DNA from: Roseiflexus sp.
GTDB taxonomy: Bacteria; Chloroflexota; Chloroflexia; Chloroflexales; Roseiflexaceae
Assembly: GCA_017743475.1 (NCBI GenBank)
Contig: JAGHYV010000028.1
Span: forward strand, 1 to 52,681
DNA length: 52,681 bases
Reading direction: 5' to 3'
Position numbers and translations under genes: made by a program. The notes under the pieces are model-generated. The model saw only the letters and a program-made list of their open reading frames with translations, was not told where the DNA came from and did no database searches. Positions within the stretch are counted from its first letter, which is position 1; each line of letters begins with the position of its first letter. Below, piece by piece: positions 28,005 through 40,269 of the stretch.

Positions 28005-29172
28005 CCGGTAGATAGGCCAAGTAGCGAAGAAGGTCGGTCGAACTGCCAGCAAACCCGGACAGGAAGCGATCCACCTCCTCACGTAACCGTGGCAGATCGT
28101 TCGCCCAGCGCTGCAGATGGGTCACTGTGTGCCACAGCAGGCGCCACTGCTGCTCTCTGTCAGAGAGCGCCACGCGGCAGAGGTCGGCTATGGGACCATC
28201 TGGATCGGTCATTGGAGCGGCCCCCATTTCCGTCGTGCCGCCGCACGGGGTTCCGTTGGCCAATGGCCCGGTCGAGAGCACGGATAGGGCGTGGTTTGCG
28301 GTTCCACAGCCACGCGCAGATCGGGATGGGCGGGTCCCGGTCAGGTATCTTGCCCCACGTCTCGGCGCTCGACCACCGGAGACGTGGCGCGCCGATCCTT
28401 ATACAACCGTCCCAACGTCGGCACTGTGATCCGGTTGGCGCGCCGAACACAGACCTGGGCCGGGCACGCATCCCGTGCGGCGACCACCCGCGTGAGCGTG
28501 TTGGCGCGCTGACTGCGCGCAGCCCGCGCGTGGTCAGCGCCCCGCACGGCATCGGCCTGGGCTAGCGTGGGTTGGCAGGCGATCGTGACTGCAGCGAGCA
28601 ACACGACGCGCATACGCTCAGGTTCGATGTGCCGCCGGGCCAGGAGCGCAGCAATGACCGCCCGTTTGCCCTCATCGTCAGGGTCAGGACGGCGCATACT
28701 GGCGCGGGCCCGTTTTCAAACGACGTGGCGCCGCTCCAGGATGGGGTGGACGCCGGGCGCCGCACGGGCGGGGAACCAGGGGCAGGCGTGGCGGATGCCC
28801 GCCAGGGTCCAGCGGGTCAGATCCTGACCGCAGGCGCGCGGGGCGCGTTGAACGAGATGCGGCCCCTTCGTTTGGGCGGCGTCACGCATTTGGTGCTAAG
28901 GGGAAAACAGCGGGCGTGCGCCCGCGTCCCGTGCGACTCGTGAGGCCGTCCATTTCCTCGGCACGCCAGCGGTTGCGCCAGGCATCGACCGTATCGGGAT
29001 CGCGGGGGCGTACCAGACCAGAGCGCGCCACCACTGCTGGAGGCGTCCCATCAGCGATGTTTAGGAGCGCTGCCGTACGTTCACGGAGCTACAGCAGCGG
29101 TGCGTGATCGCGGCGATCACATACTAGGCGGTGCTCCTCATCGGAACGTTCGCAGGTGCGGGAGCGGGGCAT
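28005..29172 (-). pseudogene. IS630-family transposase relic, multiple frameshifts and stops
   Basis: Read on the minus strand from ATG 29172: an N-terminal helix-turn-helix region (RSRTCERSDEEHRL, ERTAALLNIADGTPPAVVAR, SGLVRPRDPDTVDAWRNRW) is interrupted by a TAG near 29090. The linker and catalytic parts follow in shifted frames: RWTLAGIRHACPW, then MRRPDPDDEGKRAVIAALLA..RMRVVLLAAVTIACQPTLA..NTLTRVVAARDA..RRANRITVPTLGRLYKD. After another shift come EPQTTPYPCSRPG and the tail THLQRWANDLPRLREEVDRFLSGF..LLRYL near 28010. This order is that of large IS630-type transposases. Where the first catalytic Asp is expected the relic reads LAAVT, so it is inactive. No intact terminal repeats are visible. 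Confidence 0.8.
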
Positions 29173-29311
29173 CGCTGCCTGCTGCACCAGGCGTCCGTGC
29201 GCCAGCGAATACTGGTGTCTATTCCGGATTTAATTAATGTTCATCATTTCGGTCTGCACTTCGCCGGAAGCGGGCGTCTCGCGCGACACGGCAAATATGA
29301 ACGATGTCAAT

Positions 29312-29337
29312 GTATCTGAGAAATGCTGAAAATTTTC
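29312..29337. repeat. Palindromic repeat copy
   Basis: GTATCTGAGAAATGCTGAAA followed by ATTTTC. Preceded by TGTCAAT. Confidence 0.5.
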
Positions 29338-29375
29338 AATCTCTATTAGCCCGACGGCAAGAGGCGCATACTGGA

Positions 29376-29390
29376 TTAGAGCAGTTCTCA
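29376..29390. repeat. Palindromic repeat, half copy
   Basis: TTAGAGCAGTTCTCA matches the AGCAGTTCTCA half of the palindrome; the other arm is missing. Confidence 0.4.
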
Positions 29391-29611
29391 CAAAGATTTG
29401 GTCTCGTTGGACAGGTTTGCACATGCCATCGAAGGCAGACGCCTTGTGCAACATCTCTCCGCGCGCTCCGCGTGCATCGAACCGGCTCATGCAGAAGCGC
29501 GAAGGCGCAGAGCGCGGGAGCATAGTGCTCACAAGGCCGGTCGGACGGGGCTGCACCTGTCGCCGCAAGCGGTCGCCTTGTGCAATACGGTAGACCCGGA
29601 CAAGAGTCAAC

Positions 29612-29640
29612 GTATCTGAGAACTGCTATAAGTTCTCAAT
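29612..29640. repeat. Palindromic repeat, best copy
   Basis: Preceded by TCAACGTATCT, then GAGAACT (29618-29624), GCTATA, AGTTCTC (29631-29637): a perfect 7-bp stem with a 6-nt loop. Seven copies or half copies exist in the window, in both orientations, always in gene-free DNA: 1532, 5486, 27801, 29312, 29376, this one and 29895. Confidence 0.75.
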
Positions 29641-29894
29641 ATGTAGGGAAGGCTTTTCCGGCGAGTCCACGAGGTTCCATTGAACCCGATGACAGGAGAC
29701 TCTTGACGACGGTTTTCTTCTGCGCCTATACTGAGCGGTACAAATACCGTCTGGCGCTACGTCAATGACATCTCAACTCAAAAAAAGGCGCGCGATCTGC
29801 CGACTTCCCACAACGACATCCTCAATAAATTTCGATCTACACTCCGCTTGAAGCGGGCGCTTCGTGCGACACGGCAGACCTAGACAGAGGAGAA

Positions 29895-29923
29895 TGTATT
29901 TGAGAACTACTGTAAACTGTTAC
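29895..29923. repeat. Palindromic repeat copy, degenerate
   Basis: TGTATTTGAGAACTACTGTA followed by AACTGTTAC; left arm intact, right arm decayed. Confidence 0.45.
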
Positions 29924-30047
29924 TGTCCGACCCGTCCGCCCCGCGACCGATTGCAACCTTTGCATTATTGCACTCGTCATGTACCAATGAGTGTATTGTA
30001 TGCGCCGGTTTGCCGTATGTCATATCGGCGCTGCAGGGAGTAGAACG

Positions 30048-30722
30048 GTGGCTGAGCCATCTGCTGAACTCATCCGGCGCGCACAGGCTGGTGATCCAGA
30101 GGCGTTGACGCACCTTGTGCTCAGTCAGCAGCAGTATATCTATAGCATCGCGATGAGCATTTTGAAAAATCCTGATGATGCTGCCGACCTGACGCAGGAA
30201 GCGTTCATCCGTCTCTTCCGCGCACTGCCGCAATATAATGGCGATAGTCGCTTCACAACATGGCTGTATCGCCTGGTGGTCAACCTGGGGCGTGACGAGT
30301 TGCGCCGTCGCGGGCGGCAGGCGCCGCTGATATCCGTGCCAGAAAGCGATGAAGATTTCGATGCGATCGACACGGTTGCCGACGATGATCGCTGGTCCGA
30401 TCCAGAGGTGGCGCTTGACTCGCAGGAGTTGCGTCAGGAAGTCCGTCGTGCACTGGACCAACTTGAGGAGCATTACCGCCTGGTGTTGACGCTGTACTAC
30501 TTCGAGGATATGAAGTATACCGATATCGCCGAAATCCTCGATCTGCCACTGAACACCGTCAAAAGCCATATTCGGCGCGGGAAGGAGCGGTTGGCTGCAA
30601 TACTTCAAGAACGGGAGCAACCACCCGCGGCGCGCGCGTTGCCTGCGCCGAAGCAACCGGAGACCGGCAGCAGTCCCTTCAGCCCGTTTATGCGGCTGCC
30701 TGCACCGGTTGGGGGGAGGTAG
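30048..30722 (+). CDS. ECF-type RNA polymerase sigma factor
   Basis: This is a 224-residue sigma-70 family ECF factor. Region 2 at about 15-85 has SIAMSILKNPDDAADLTQEA, FIRLFRALPQYNGDSRFTTW and LYRLVVNLGRDELRRR. Region 4 at about 125-180 has LDQLEEHYRLVLTLYYFEDM, YTDIAEILDLPLNTVKSHIR and RGKERLAAIL. A Pro-rich tail follows. Start GTG 30048 is chosen because AGGGAG (30035-30040) lies 7 nt upstream; an in-frame start at 29991 has no ribosome site. Its stop is 5 nt before a zinc-finger membrane anti-sigma gene, the usual sigma/anti-sigma pair. The stimulus is unknown. Confidence 0.95.
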   Translation: MAEPSAELIRRAQAGDPEALTHLVLSQQQYIYSIAMSILKNPDDAADLTQEAFIRLFRALPQYNGDSRFTTWLYRLVVNLGRDELRRRGRQAPLISVPESDEDFDAIDTVADDDRWSDPEVALDSQELRQEVRRALDQLEEHYRLVLTLYYFEDMKYTDIAEILDLPLNTVKSHIRRGKERLAAILQEREQPPAARALPAPKQPETGSSPFSPFMRLPAPVGGR

Positions 30723-30727
30723 GCACT

Positions 30728-31270
30728 ATGTTGAGTTGCGATGAAGCCCGCGCATTGCTGGCGCTCCATGCCGACGCGGAAATCAATGGCGCAGCGCTCC
30801 ACGATCATCTTGCCAGGTGTCCGGCGTGTGCCGCATACCATCGGCGCAATCATGTCATCGATAGAATGTTGTGCGAAGAACTTCGGTGGGAAGTGCCATC
30901 GGCGCTGACAGCGCAGTTGATGGCAATTGCATTACAGTCTGCCACTTCATCCACCGCGTCGCGCCCCCGTCGTTGGTATGTCGTGACCGTCTATATGCTG
31001 ACGGCAATGGTTCTAGCGGTGTCGCTGGCAGTCGCCTGGACGTTCGGCGAGAGCCTGGTGATGCAGATCGGGTTGGGCGATGCACTAGCATGGGTGTTCG
31101 ACACACCGGCTCAGTGGCTGGCACAGGTGATGCCGATGCAACCTGCGTCACAGTGGGTTATTGAGTTTGCACTGCGAGTGCGCGATCAACTCCTCTGGTT
31201 GCTGCTAGCAGCGATCCTGTGGGCGCTCCTTGATCGTTCGCCTCGTTCTGCGCTTGCCCGAACGGAATAA
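30728..31270 (+). CDS. Zinc-finger anti-sigma factor, membrane-bound
   Basis: This is a 180-residue protein. The N-terminal ZAS-type domain has Cys4 and H27-x3-C31-x2-C34 (HLARCPACAAYHRR), which binds zinc and holds the cognate ECF sigma factor inactive. A TM helix lies at about 85-107 (YVVTVYMLTAMVLAVSLAVAW) and a second hydrophobic segment at about 150-172 (QLLWLLLAAILWALL). The part between is short and shows no sensor domain. It starts 5 nt after the sigma-factor stop, with GGGGGGAGG upstream, so the two are co-translated. A strong hairpin follows its stop by 3 nt. Confidence 0.92.
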   Translation: MLSCDEARALLALHADAEINGAALHDHLARCPACAAYHRRNHVIDRMLCEELRWEVPSALTAQLMAIALQSATSSTASRPRRWYVVTVYMLTAMVLAVSLAVAWTFGESLVMQIGLGDALAWVFDTPAQWLAQVMPMQPASQWVIEFALRVRDQLLWLLLAAILWALLDRSPRSALARTE

Positions 31271-31273
31271 TTC

Positions 31274-31298
31274 GGGGGCGCTGTGCGGCAGCGCCCCC
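31274..31298. terminator. Strong hairpin between anti-sigma and enolase genes
   Basis: Perfect 10-bp stem GGGGGCGCTG / CAGCGCCCCC with a 5-nt loop, three bases after the anti-sigma stop. There is no T tract, so it may depend on the stem alone or act as an mRNA end stabiliser. Confidence 0.5.
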
Positions 31299-31378
31299 CA
31301 CCCGTGCCGTCGGTGGTTTACCCCGCCACCTGGGGCTCTGCGGCACCATGTCCCATGGGGCACTGCTCCACAACGCCC

Positions 31379-32716
<1,338 letters not shown>

Positions 32717-32821
32717 TCAGCCTGGAAGCGCAGGAGGCACCCATCGCTCACTTGTTGCAGCGAAAGTTATATCCCTTTCCATTCTGATAGTGCGGGGTAC
32801 ATCCGAAGCCAGGTTCTACAT

Positions 32822-33895
32822 TCACACCTGCACCAACCCTAACTGATCATACAGGCGGTCGAAGTCGAACGATTCATCGAGCATCTGGGTAAAGCGGGCG
32901 ATCTTGGCAGCCTGTTTGAAGCGAATGTGCCCAAAGACACGCTCACTGCGTTCGACGGTCGTCAGGGTATCGTCAGCGACGATGATGACCGGCACCTTCT
33001 GTTCTTCCGCCTTGTCCAGCACAGTCGCAGGCGGGCGGATATTACCCGTCAGCACCAGCACCGAGGTTGAGGTCTCCAGTGCCGCAAGTTGCAGATCGGC
33101 GCGGTCGCCGCCAGTAATGACCGCTTTATTGGCGCGACGACGGAAGTGCGAGAGAGCTGCGGCGCTGCCCATCGCGCCGATCACCAGGTGTTCTACCTGC
33201 CGCTCGCACCACTCTGGTCGCCCGATCATCTGCCCCCCCAGGAACTCGAACAGATCGGCGACGGTCACGCTAGCGAGTTGCGGGTCGTGCTGGAGGACGG
33301 CGAAAACCGGCACGCCGCGCTGCTCTAGAAACGGCACCACCCGATTCTTCACGAAGTCGATCTTCGGCGCTTCGACTTCGTTGATCAACACCCCCAGCAA
33401 CCGGTCGCCCAGGTAGCGTTGCACTGCCAGAATTGCGTCGAGCGAGAGCGGCGAGCGATAGAGCGTCACGAGCAGAACCGGCGCCTCCAGCATGTCAGAG
33501 ACCTGATCGGCGGAGAGATCAACGACCGATCCTTCCGCCCAGGTATTGGCGCCTTCCACCACCACCAAGTCGCGATCGCGCGAGATAGCCAGGTACGCCT
33601 CACGCAGCCGCCGCGCAAAGTCGATGGTTGTCTGCCCACGCATAATCTGTTCGACCACCCCCTGCGTCACGAGCACTGGCGCTACCCGTTCAAGCGGGTC
33701 GGGCAGCCCGAAGTGATCGCGAATGAACGCTGCATCATCGTCGTGCACTCCTGTTTCGGTGCGGATCACCGAAACGCTAACCGGTTTCATATACCCGATC
33801 CTGAACCCATCGCGCTGCGCGCGCGTGAGCAACCCCACGCACGTGGCACTTTTTCCAACAAATGTTTCTGTTGATGCAACGTAGAGGGTAGCCAT
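32822..33895 (-). CDS. Phosphotransacetylase N-terminal-like protein (AAA_26 + DRTGG domains)
   Basis: This 357-residue protein resembles the regulatory N-terminal half of large phosphotransacetylases, without the catalytic PTA domain. Residues 1-200 form a dethiobiotin-synthetase-like P-loop domain (YVASTETFVGKSATCVGLL, MKPVSVS, VVVEGANTWAEGSV). A DRTGG domain follows at about 210-320 (VEHLVIGAMGSAAALSHF, KAVITGGDRADLQLAAL, LVLTGNIRPP). Such free-standing proteins are found beside acetyl-CoA metabolism genes and probably sense a nucleotide or metabolite. It lies 44 nt downstream of the acetate-CoA ligase gene on the same strand, with AAGGAG before its ATG. Confidence 0.85.
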   Translation of the reverse strand: MATLYVASTETFVGKSATCVGLLTRAQRDGFRIGYMKPVSVSVIRTETGVHDDDAAFIRDHFGLPDPLERVAPVLVTQGVVEQIMRGQTTIDFARRLREAYLAISRDRDLVVVEGANTWAEGSVVDLSADQVSDMLEAPVLLVTLYRSPLSLDAILAVQRYLGDRLLGVLINEVEAPKIDFVKNRVVPFLEQRGVPVFAVLQHDPQLASVTVADLFEFLGGQMIGRPEWCERQVEHLVIGAMGSAAALSHFRRRANKAVITGGDRADLQLAALETSTSVLVLTGNIRPPATVLDKAEEQKVPVIIVADDTLTTVERSERVFGHIRFKQAAKIARFTQMLDESFDFDRLYDQLGLVQV

Positions 33896-33939
33896 CGCCT
33901 GTCTCCTTGCCGAACGAACATGGGCACGCCCCTTCTATT

Positions 33940-36036
33940 TCAACCGCGCAGAATGATCCGCGCGTCGAGCACGATTGCACCTTCGCCCTGGTTGTATACC
34001 ACCAGCGGATTAATGTCCATCTCAACGATCTCGGGAAAATCGGTTACCAGCTGCGCGACGCGCAGGATGATCTCTTCGGCAGCGGCGATGTCAGCGGGCG
34101 GTTCACCACGAACGCCACGCAGGATCGGAAAGGCGCGAATGGAACGCACCTGCTCTGCCGCTTCCTGACGCGAAACAGGTGCAAGGCGGAAGGCAACATC
34201 TTTGAGCGCTTCAACGTAGATGCCACCCAACCCAAAGGCAATCAATGGACCGAACTGCGGATCGCGACTGACGCCGACCAGCACTTCCCGTCCTTTGCGA
34301 ACCTGTTCCTGCACCAACACCCCCCAGATACGCGCTTCGCGACTGTACTTGCGGGCACGGTATTCGATCAATTCATAGGCATCGCGCGCCTCGCCAGGAT
34401 CCCGGATGCCGAGTTTCACGCCACCAATGTCGCTCTTATGCAAGATGTCGGGCGAGGAGATCTTCATAACAACCGGGAAGCCCAGATGCGCAGCGATCTC
34501 CGCCGCTTCTTCTGGCGACTGCGCCAGCATTGACCGGGGCAACCGCATCCCGTAGGCTTCGATCACCTGACGCGCTTCAAGTTCGCCAAGCTCGACGCGC
34601 CCCTCGCTGCGCACCCGCGCGAAAAGCGCACGTACCCGTTCCCTATCGACATCGAAGTGCACATACTCGCCAGGTGGACGATCAACCCAGCGTCGCTGCG
34701 CCACCATTGCACCCAGTGCAGCGACGGCACGTTCGGGAAAGGGGTAGTTCGGTATCCGATGATCGTTCAGAATGCGCAGCGCTTCGCCAATGCTTGCCGC
34801 GCCCATAAAACTCGTCACCACCGGTCTGGCGCTCCCGGCAGACAGTTCCGCTATCACGCGCGCAGTTTCTTCTGGTTCGCTGCCCGCCTGCGGCGTAAAC
34901 AGGACGATCACGGCATCGACGTTTGGATCATCGAGCGCTGCGCGCAGCGCAACGCGGTACCGGTCGGCGCGCGCGTCGCCGATGATATCGATTGGATTAT
35001 ACACACTGGCAGCCGACGGCAGCGCTGCACGCAAAGCCGCAATGGTAGCAGGCGCAAGTTCCGCCAGACGTAACCCGCTGCGGACGGCTGCGTCGGTGGC
35101 AATGATGCCCGGACCACCGGCATTGGTGACAATCGCCAGACGGTCACCGGGAATAAGGGGTTGATACGCAAACGCCAGCGCAAAATCGAACAGTTCCTGC
35201 ATTGAGCGCGCGCGCAGCACGCCGCATTGATCGAAGGCGGCTTCGTAGGCGTGCTCAGCGCCTGCCAGCGCGCCGGTGTGCGATGACGCAGCGCGTGCAC
35301 CTGCCTGCGTTGTGCCGCTCTTGATTGCAATCACCGGAATATGCTTTGTGACCTGACGCGCAACAGCGACAAACTCATCACCGTTACCGATCCCTTCGAG
35401 ATATGCCAGAATGACCCGATTGTGCACCTTGTCGCATCCCCACGCCTGAAGCAGGGTGACTTCGTCCACATCTGCCTTGTTGCCCAGGCTGACGAAGCGT
35501 GAGAAGCCGATCCCCTGCACCCTACTCCAATCGAGGATCGCCGTGCAGAGTGCCCCCGACTGCGACATGAACGCGATCTGCCCGGTATGCGGGTAGAGTG
35601 CTGCAAACGACGCGTTAAGGCGCGTGGTGGTATCGATCACTCCCAGACAGTTGGGACCGATCATGCGCATACCATACCGGCGCGTAATCTCCAGTAGACG
35701 TTCCTCCAAGACGCGACCCTCCGGTCCGATCTCTTTGAAACCAGCGCTGATCACAACCAGCCCGCGAACACCGCATCTGCCACATGCTTCTGCCACCTCT
35801 GGCGTCACAGTAGCGGGCACAACAACCACTGCCAGATCGATTGGTTCTGGAACCTGTTCGACCGACGGGTAGGCTGGAAGGTTCAGAATCTGCGTTGCTC
35901 GCGGATGGATAGGAAAGACACGACCGGAATATCCTGCATCAAGAATATTCTTGAGGATGCGATGTCCCAGTTTCGCCGGGTCAGGTGATGCACCAATAAC
36001 AGCAACAGACTTTGGCGCGAAGATCGCCTCCAGCAT
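33940..36036 (-). CDS. Acetate-CoA ligase (ADP-forming), fused alpha and beta subunits
   Basis: This 698-residue fused enzyme interconverts acetyl-CoA + ADP + Pi and acetate + CoA + ATP, giving substrate-level ATP. The alpha part (1-460) has a CoA-binding Rossmann domain (SVAVIGASPDPAKLGH), succinyl-CoA-synthetase-like domains (GPNCLGVIDT, MSQSGALCTAILDW) and the phospho-His in SSHTGALAGAEHAYEAAF. The beta part (about 480-698) is an ATP-grasp domain (GFPVVMKISSPDILHKSDIG, GVKLGI, VLVQEQVRKGREVLVGVSRD, FGLGGIYVEALKDVAFRLAP, EMDINPLVV). Other acyl-CoAs are possible substrates. It is co-oriented with the Pta-like gene downstream. Confidence 0.93.
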   Translation of the reverse strand: MLEAIFAPKSVAVIGASPDPAKLGHRILKNILDAGYSGRVFPIHPRATQILNLPAYPSVEQVPEPIDLAVVVVPATVTPEVAEACGRCGVRGLVVISAGFKEIGPEGRVLEERLLEITRRYGMRMIGPNCLGVIDTTTRLNASFAALYPHTGQIAFMSQSGALCTAILDWSRVQGIGFSRFVSLGNKADVDEVTLLQAWGCDKVHNRVILAYLEGIGNGDEFVAVARQVTKHIPVIAIKSGTTQAGARAASSHTGALAGAEHAYEAAFDQCGVLRARSMQELFDFALAFAYQPLIPGDRLAIVTNAGGPGIIATDAAVRSGLRLAELAPATIAALRAALPSAASVYNPIDIIGDARADRYRVALRAALDDPNVDAVIVLFTPQAGSEPEETARVIAELSAGSARPVVTSFMGAASIGEALRILNDHRIPNYPFPERAVAALGAMVAQRRWVDRPPGEYVHFDVDRERVRALFARVRSEGRVELGELEARQVIEAYGMRLPRSMLAQSPEEAAEIAAHLGFPVVMKISSPDILHKSDIGGVKLGIRDPGEARDAYELIEYRARKYSREARIWGVLVQEQVRKGREVLVGVSRDPQFGPLIAFGLGGIYVEALKDVAFRLAPVSRQEAAEQVRSIRAFPILRGVRGEPPADIAAAEEIILRVAQLVTDFPEIVEMDINPLVVYNQGEGAIVLDARIILRG

Positions 36037-36199
36037 ATGTAGCCTTTCTGCTCAGCAACACCACCGGCAACGCCAGTTTCAGAAACGGGCGAATTGTCGG
36101 GCGTTGCAGACAGCACGTCTTCATCTCTTCTCTTTCCACGCCGCCTTCTGCCTGCTGACTGCGCACATATGCCGGAAACGCACTATTCCCGGCATATGC

Positions 36200-38914
<2,715 letters not shown>

Positions 38915-38955
38915 GTGTCCCTCCGCTGAATAATGTGCACGATTGTAAAAACTTA

Positions 38956-39117
38956 ACTTCGCTGCAAAAACGCACCGCTAAGACGCTGAGGACACAGAGA
39001 ACCCTAAAAACGAACCATAATGAATGCATGGCAAAGTATGCATGTGCGTGACGCGACAGAGAATTTTGCGAATGCTGCACTGCTGCGGTGACATACCCTT
39101 TTTGCAATGGACTCAAT
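38956..39117 (+). repeat. Dispersed ~165 bp repeat, copy 2
   Basis: It runs from CTTCGCTGCAAAAACGCACC to TTTGCAATGGACTCAAT and aligns along its length, inverted, with 47241-47402. A shortened copy lies at 13290-13389. All three lie at gene boundaries: upstream of leuS, upstream of the Mo-enzyme gene, and downstream of the hydrolase gene. Confidence 0.75.
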
Positions 39118-39121
39118 TTTA

Positions 39122-39901
39122 CTATTTCCCGGTGAGCCGGGCAACCATGATCAGCCGTTCCGGCAGATCGTTTTCCGCGAGGGTACGCCCGGTCACATCC
39201 AGGCGCGCAACGAGTTCAAGACCAGCATCAGCAAGCGCATGCTGGATCTCGGCGTCGCTCCAGGCGCGTTCGATGTGCATTTCCTCACCACGCTGCCAGA
39301 GCGTATTGTTGCCGCGCACGAACCAGACAATTCTGCCAATGCCGAGGCGCGTTGCCGGATTGTATGCCAGTCGATTGTATACCAGGCAGTCATCACTCTC
39401 AAAAACAACCAGGTCGCTTTCGTCCCATCGAGCGAACGCCGCCTCCGTGTTGACATCAAATACCACATATCCGCCTGGCGATAGTGCGCGCTGGATGCCA
39501 CCGAACACCCGGCGCAGATCGCCGTCGTCTGTCAGGTAATTGATCGAGTCGCCAAAGCACGTCACCAGTTCAAAACACCCGGCATACGCAGATGCCACGT
39601 TCTCCAGATAGCGCATATCTGCTGCGACAAACGTGACCGCAAGACCCACATCCTGTGCCCGACGGCGTGCAATCTGCAGCATTGCCGGTGAGCGATCAAC
39701 GCCCGTCGTGCTGATCCCTGCCGCTGCAAGCGCCAGGGTTGCGCCACCTGTCCCACACGCCAGGTCAAGCGCACGGCGCGGCTCAACCTGGCGTGCACGC
39801 AACCACGTTAACGTCAGATGCGCCAGATATGCGCCGAAGCGATCTCGACCGGTTCGTTCATAGATCGGTGCATATGCGTCATAGATCGGGTCTGTGTCCA
39901 T
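39122..39901 (-). CDS. Class I SAM-dependent methyltransferase
   Basis: This is a methyltransferase of 259 residues from ATG 39901 (a TTG 24 nt further upstream is also possible). The SAM-binding fold shows YAPIYERTG, motif I ALDLACGTGGATLALAAAG, the acidic end of strand 2 in GVDRSPAMLQIARRR, VAADMRYL, the CFGDSINYL motif and the PGGYVVFDVNTEAAF strand. These small-molecule methyltransferases (UbiE/Tam-like) have varied substrates, not readable here. It ends only 5 bases after the dispersed repeat and is transcribed towards leuS. Confidence 0.88.
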   Translation of the reverse strand: MDTDPIYDAYAPIYERTGRDRFGAYLAHLTLTWLRARQVEPRRALDLACGTGGATLALAAAGISTTGVDRSPAMLQIARRRAQDVGLAVTFVAADMRYLENVASAYAGCFELVTCFGDSINYLTDDGDLRRVFGGIQRALSPGGYVVFDVNTEAAFARWDESDLVVFESDDCLVYNRLAYNPATRLGIGRIVWFVRGNNTLWQRGEEMHIERAWSDAEIQHALADAGLELVARLDVTGRTLAENDLPERLIMVARLTGK

Positions 39902-39925
39902 TAACGGAACATCCAGCTTGCGCAA

Positions 39926-40269
39926 TACTGGAATGCACTTCGGCTGCGTTTAGGAACAGTCATACAGATATGCCATCCGCCACCAAACCCGGCGGAAGCA
40001 GTGGCATGCCCTTTTCTGCTAGCGCGGAATGGTGCGTTGGCGAGATCGTGGCACCTGCCGGTTTTTCACCTTTGCTGTGTGATAAAGTATACCACACTGC
40101 ACCTGTCACACACGATCGGCTGAAGGATCAGTTCAGATAATTTCCATGCCGGGATTGTTCTACGATGGCTAACCAAAATGATGAATTTCGGTCGATGAAT
40201 TGCCCATTATCGGAGAACAACCGCGAGATGGATAGACACAACCCAAAATACGAGAGAGTCTGCTCATTA
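39926..40269. other. Gene-free stretch with a promoter-like site
   Basis: No gene seen. On the minus strand TGGTATACT (40086-40094) has the extended -10 form and points to the methyltransferase gene, about 185 nt away. The region near 40140-40260 is more AT-rich than the surroundings and shows nothing else. Confidence 0.45.

Larger units (their letters stand above)
29173..30047. other. Gene-free, repeat-rich stretch upstream of the sigma factor gene
   Basis: No supported gene. It contains four copies of the palindromic repeat (29312-29337, 29376-29390, 29612-29640, 29895-29923) and two diverged CGCCTTGTGCAA segments (29449 and 29572). The motif GAAGCGGGCG(T/C)(T/C)TCG(C/T)GCGACACGGCA occurs near 29268 and 29854. 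This looks like nested relics of one repeat type. The last bases carry the sigma-factor ribosome site. Confidence 0.55.

Noticed and set aside
28341..28697. Stand-alone 118-codon minus-strand gene
   Set aside because: It is the central part of the decayed IS630 transposase, lacking both ends.
38915..39121. T-box leader for leuS
   Set aside because: No specifier stem, T-box sequence or terminator/antiterminator is visible; the region is a dispersed repeat also present at 47 kb and 13 kb.
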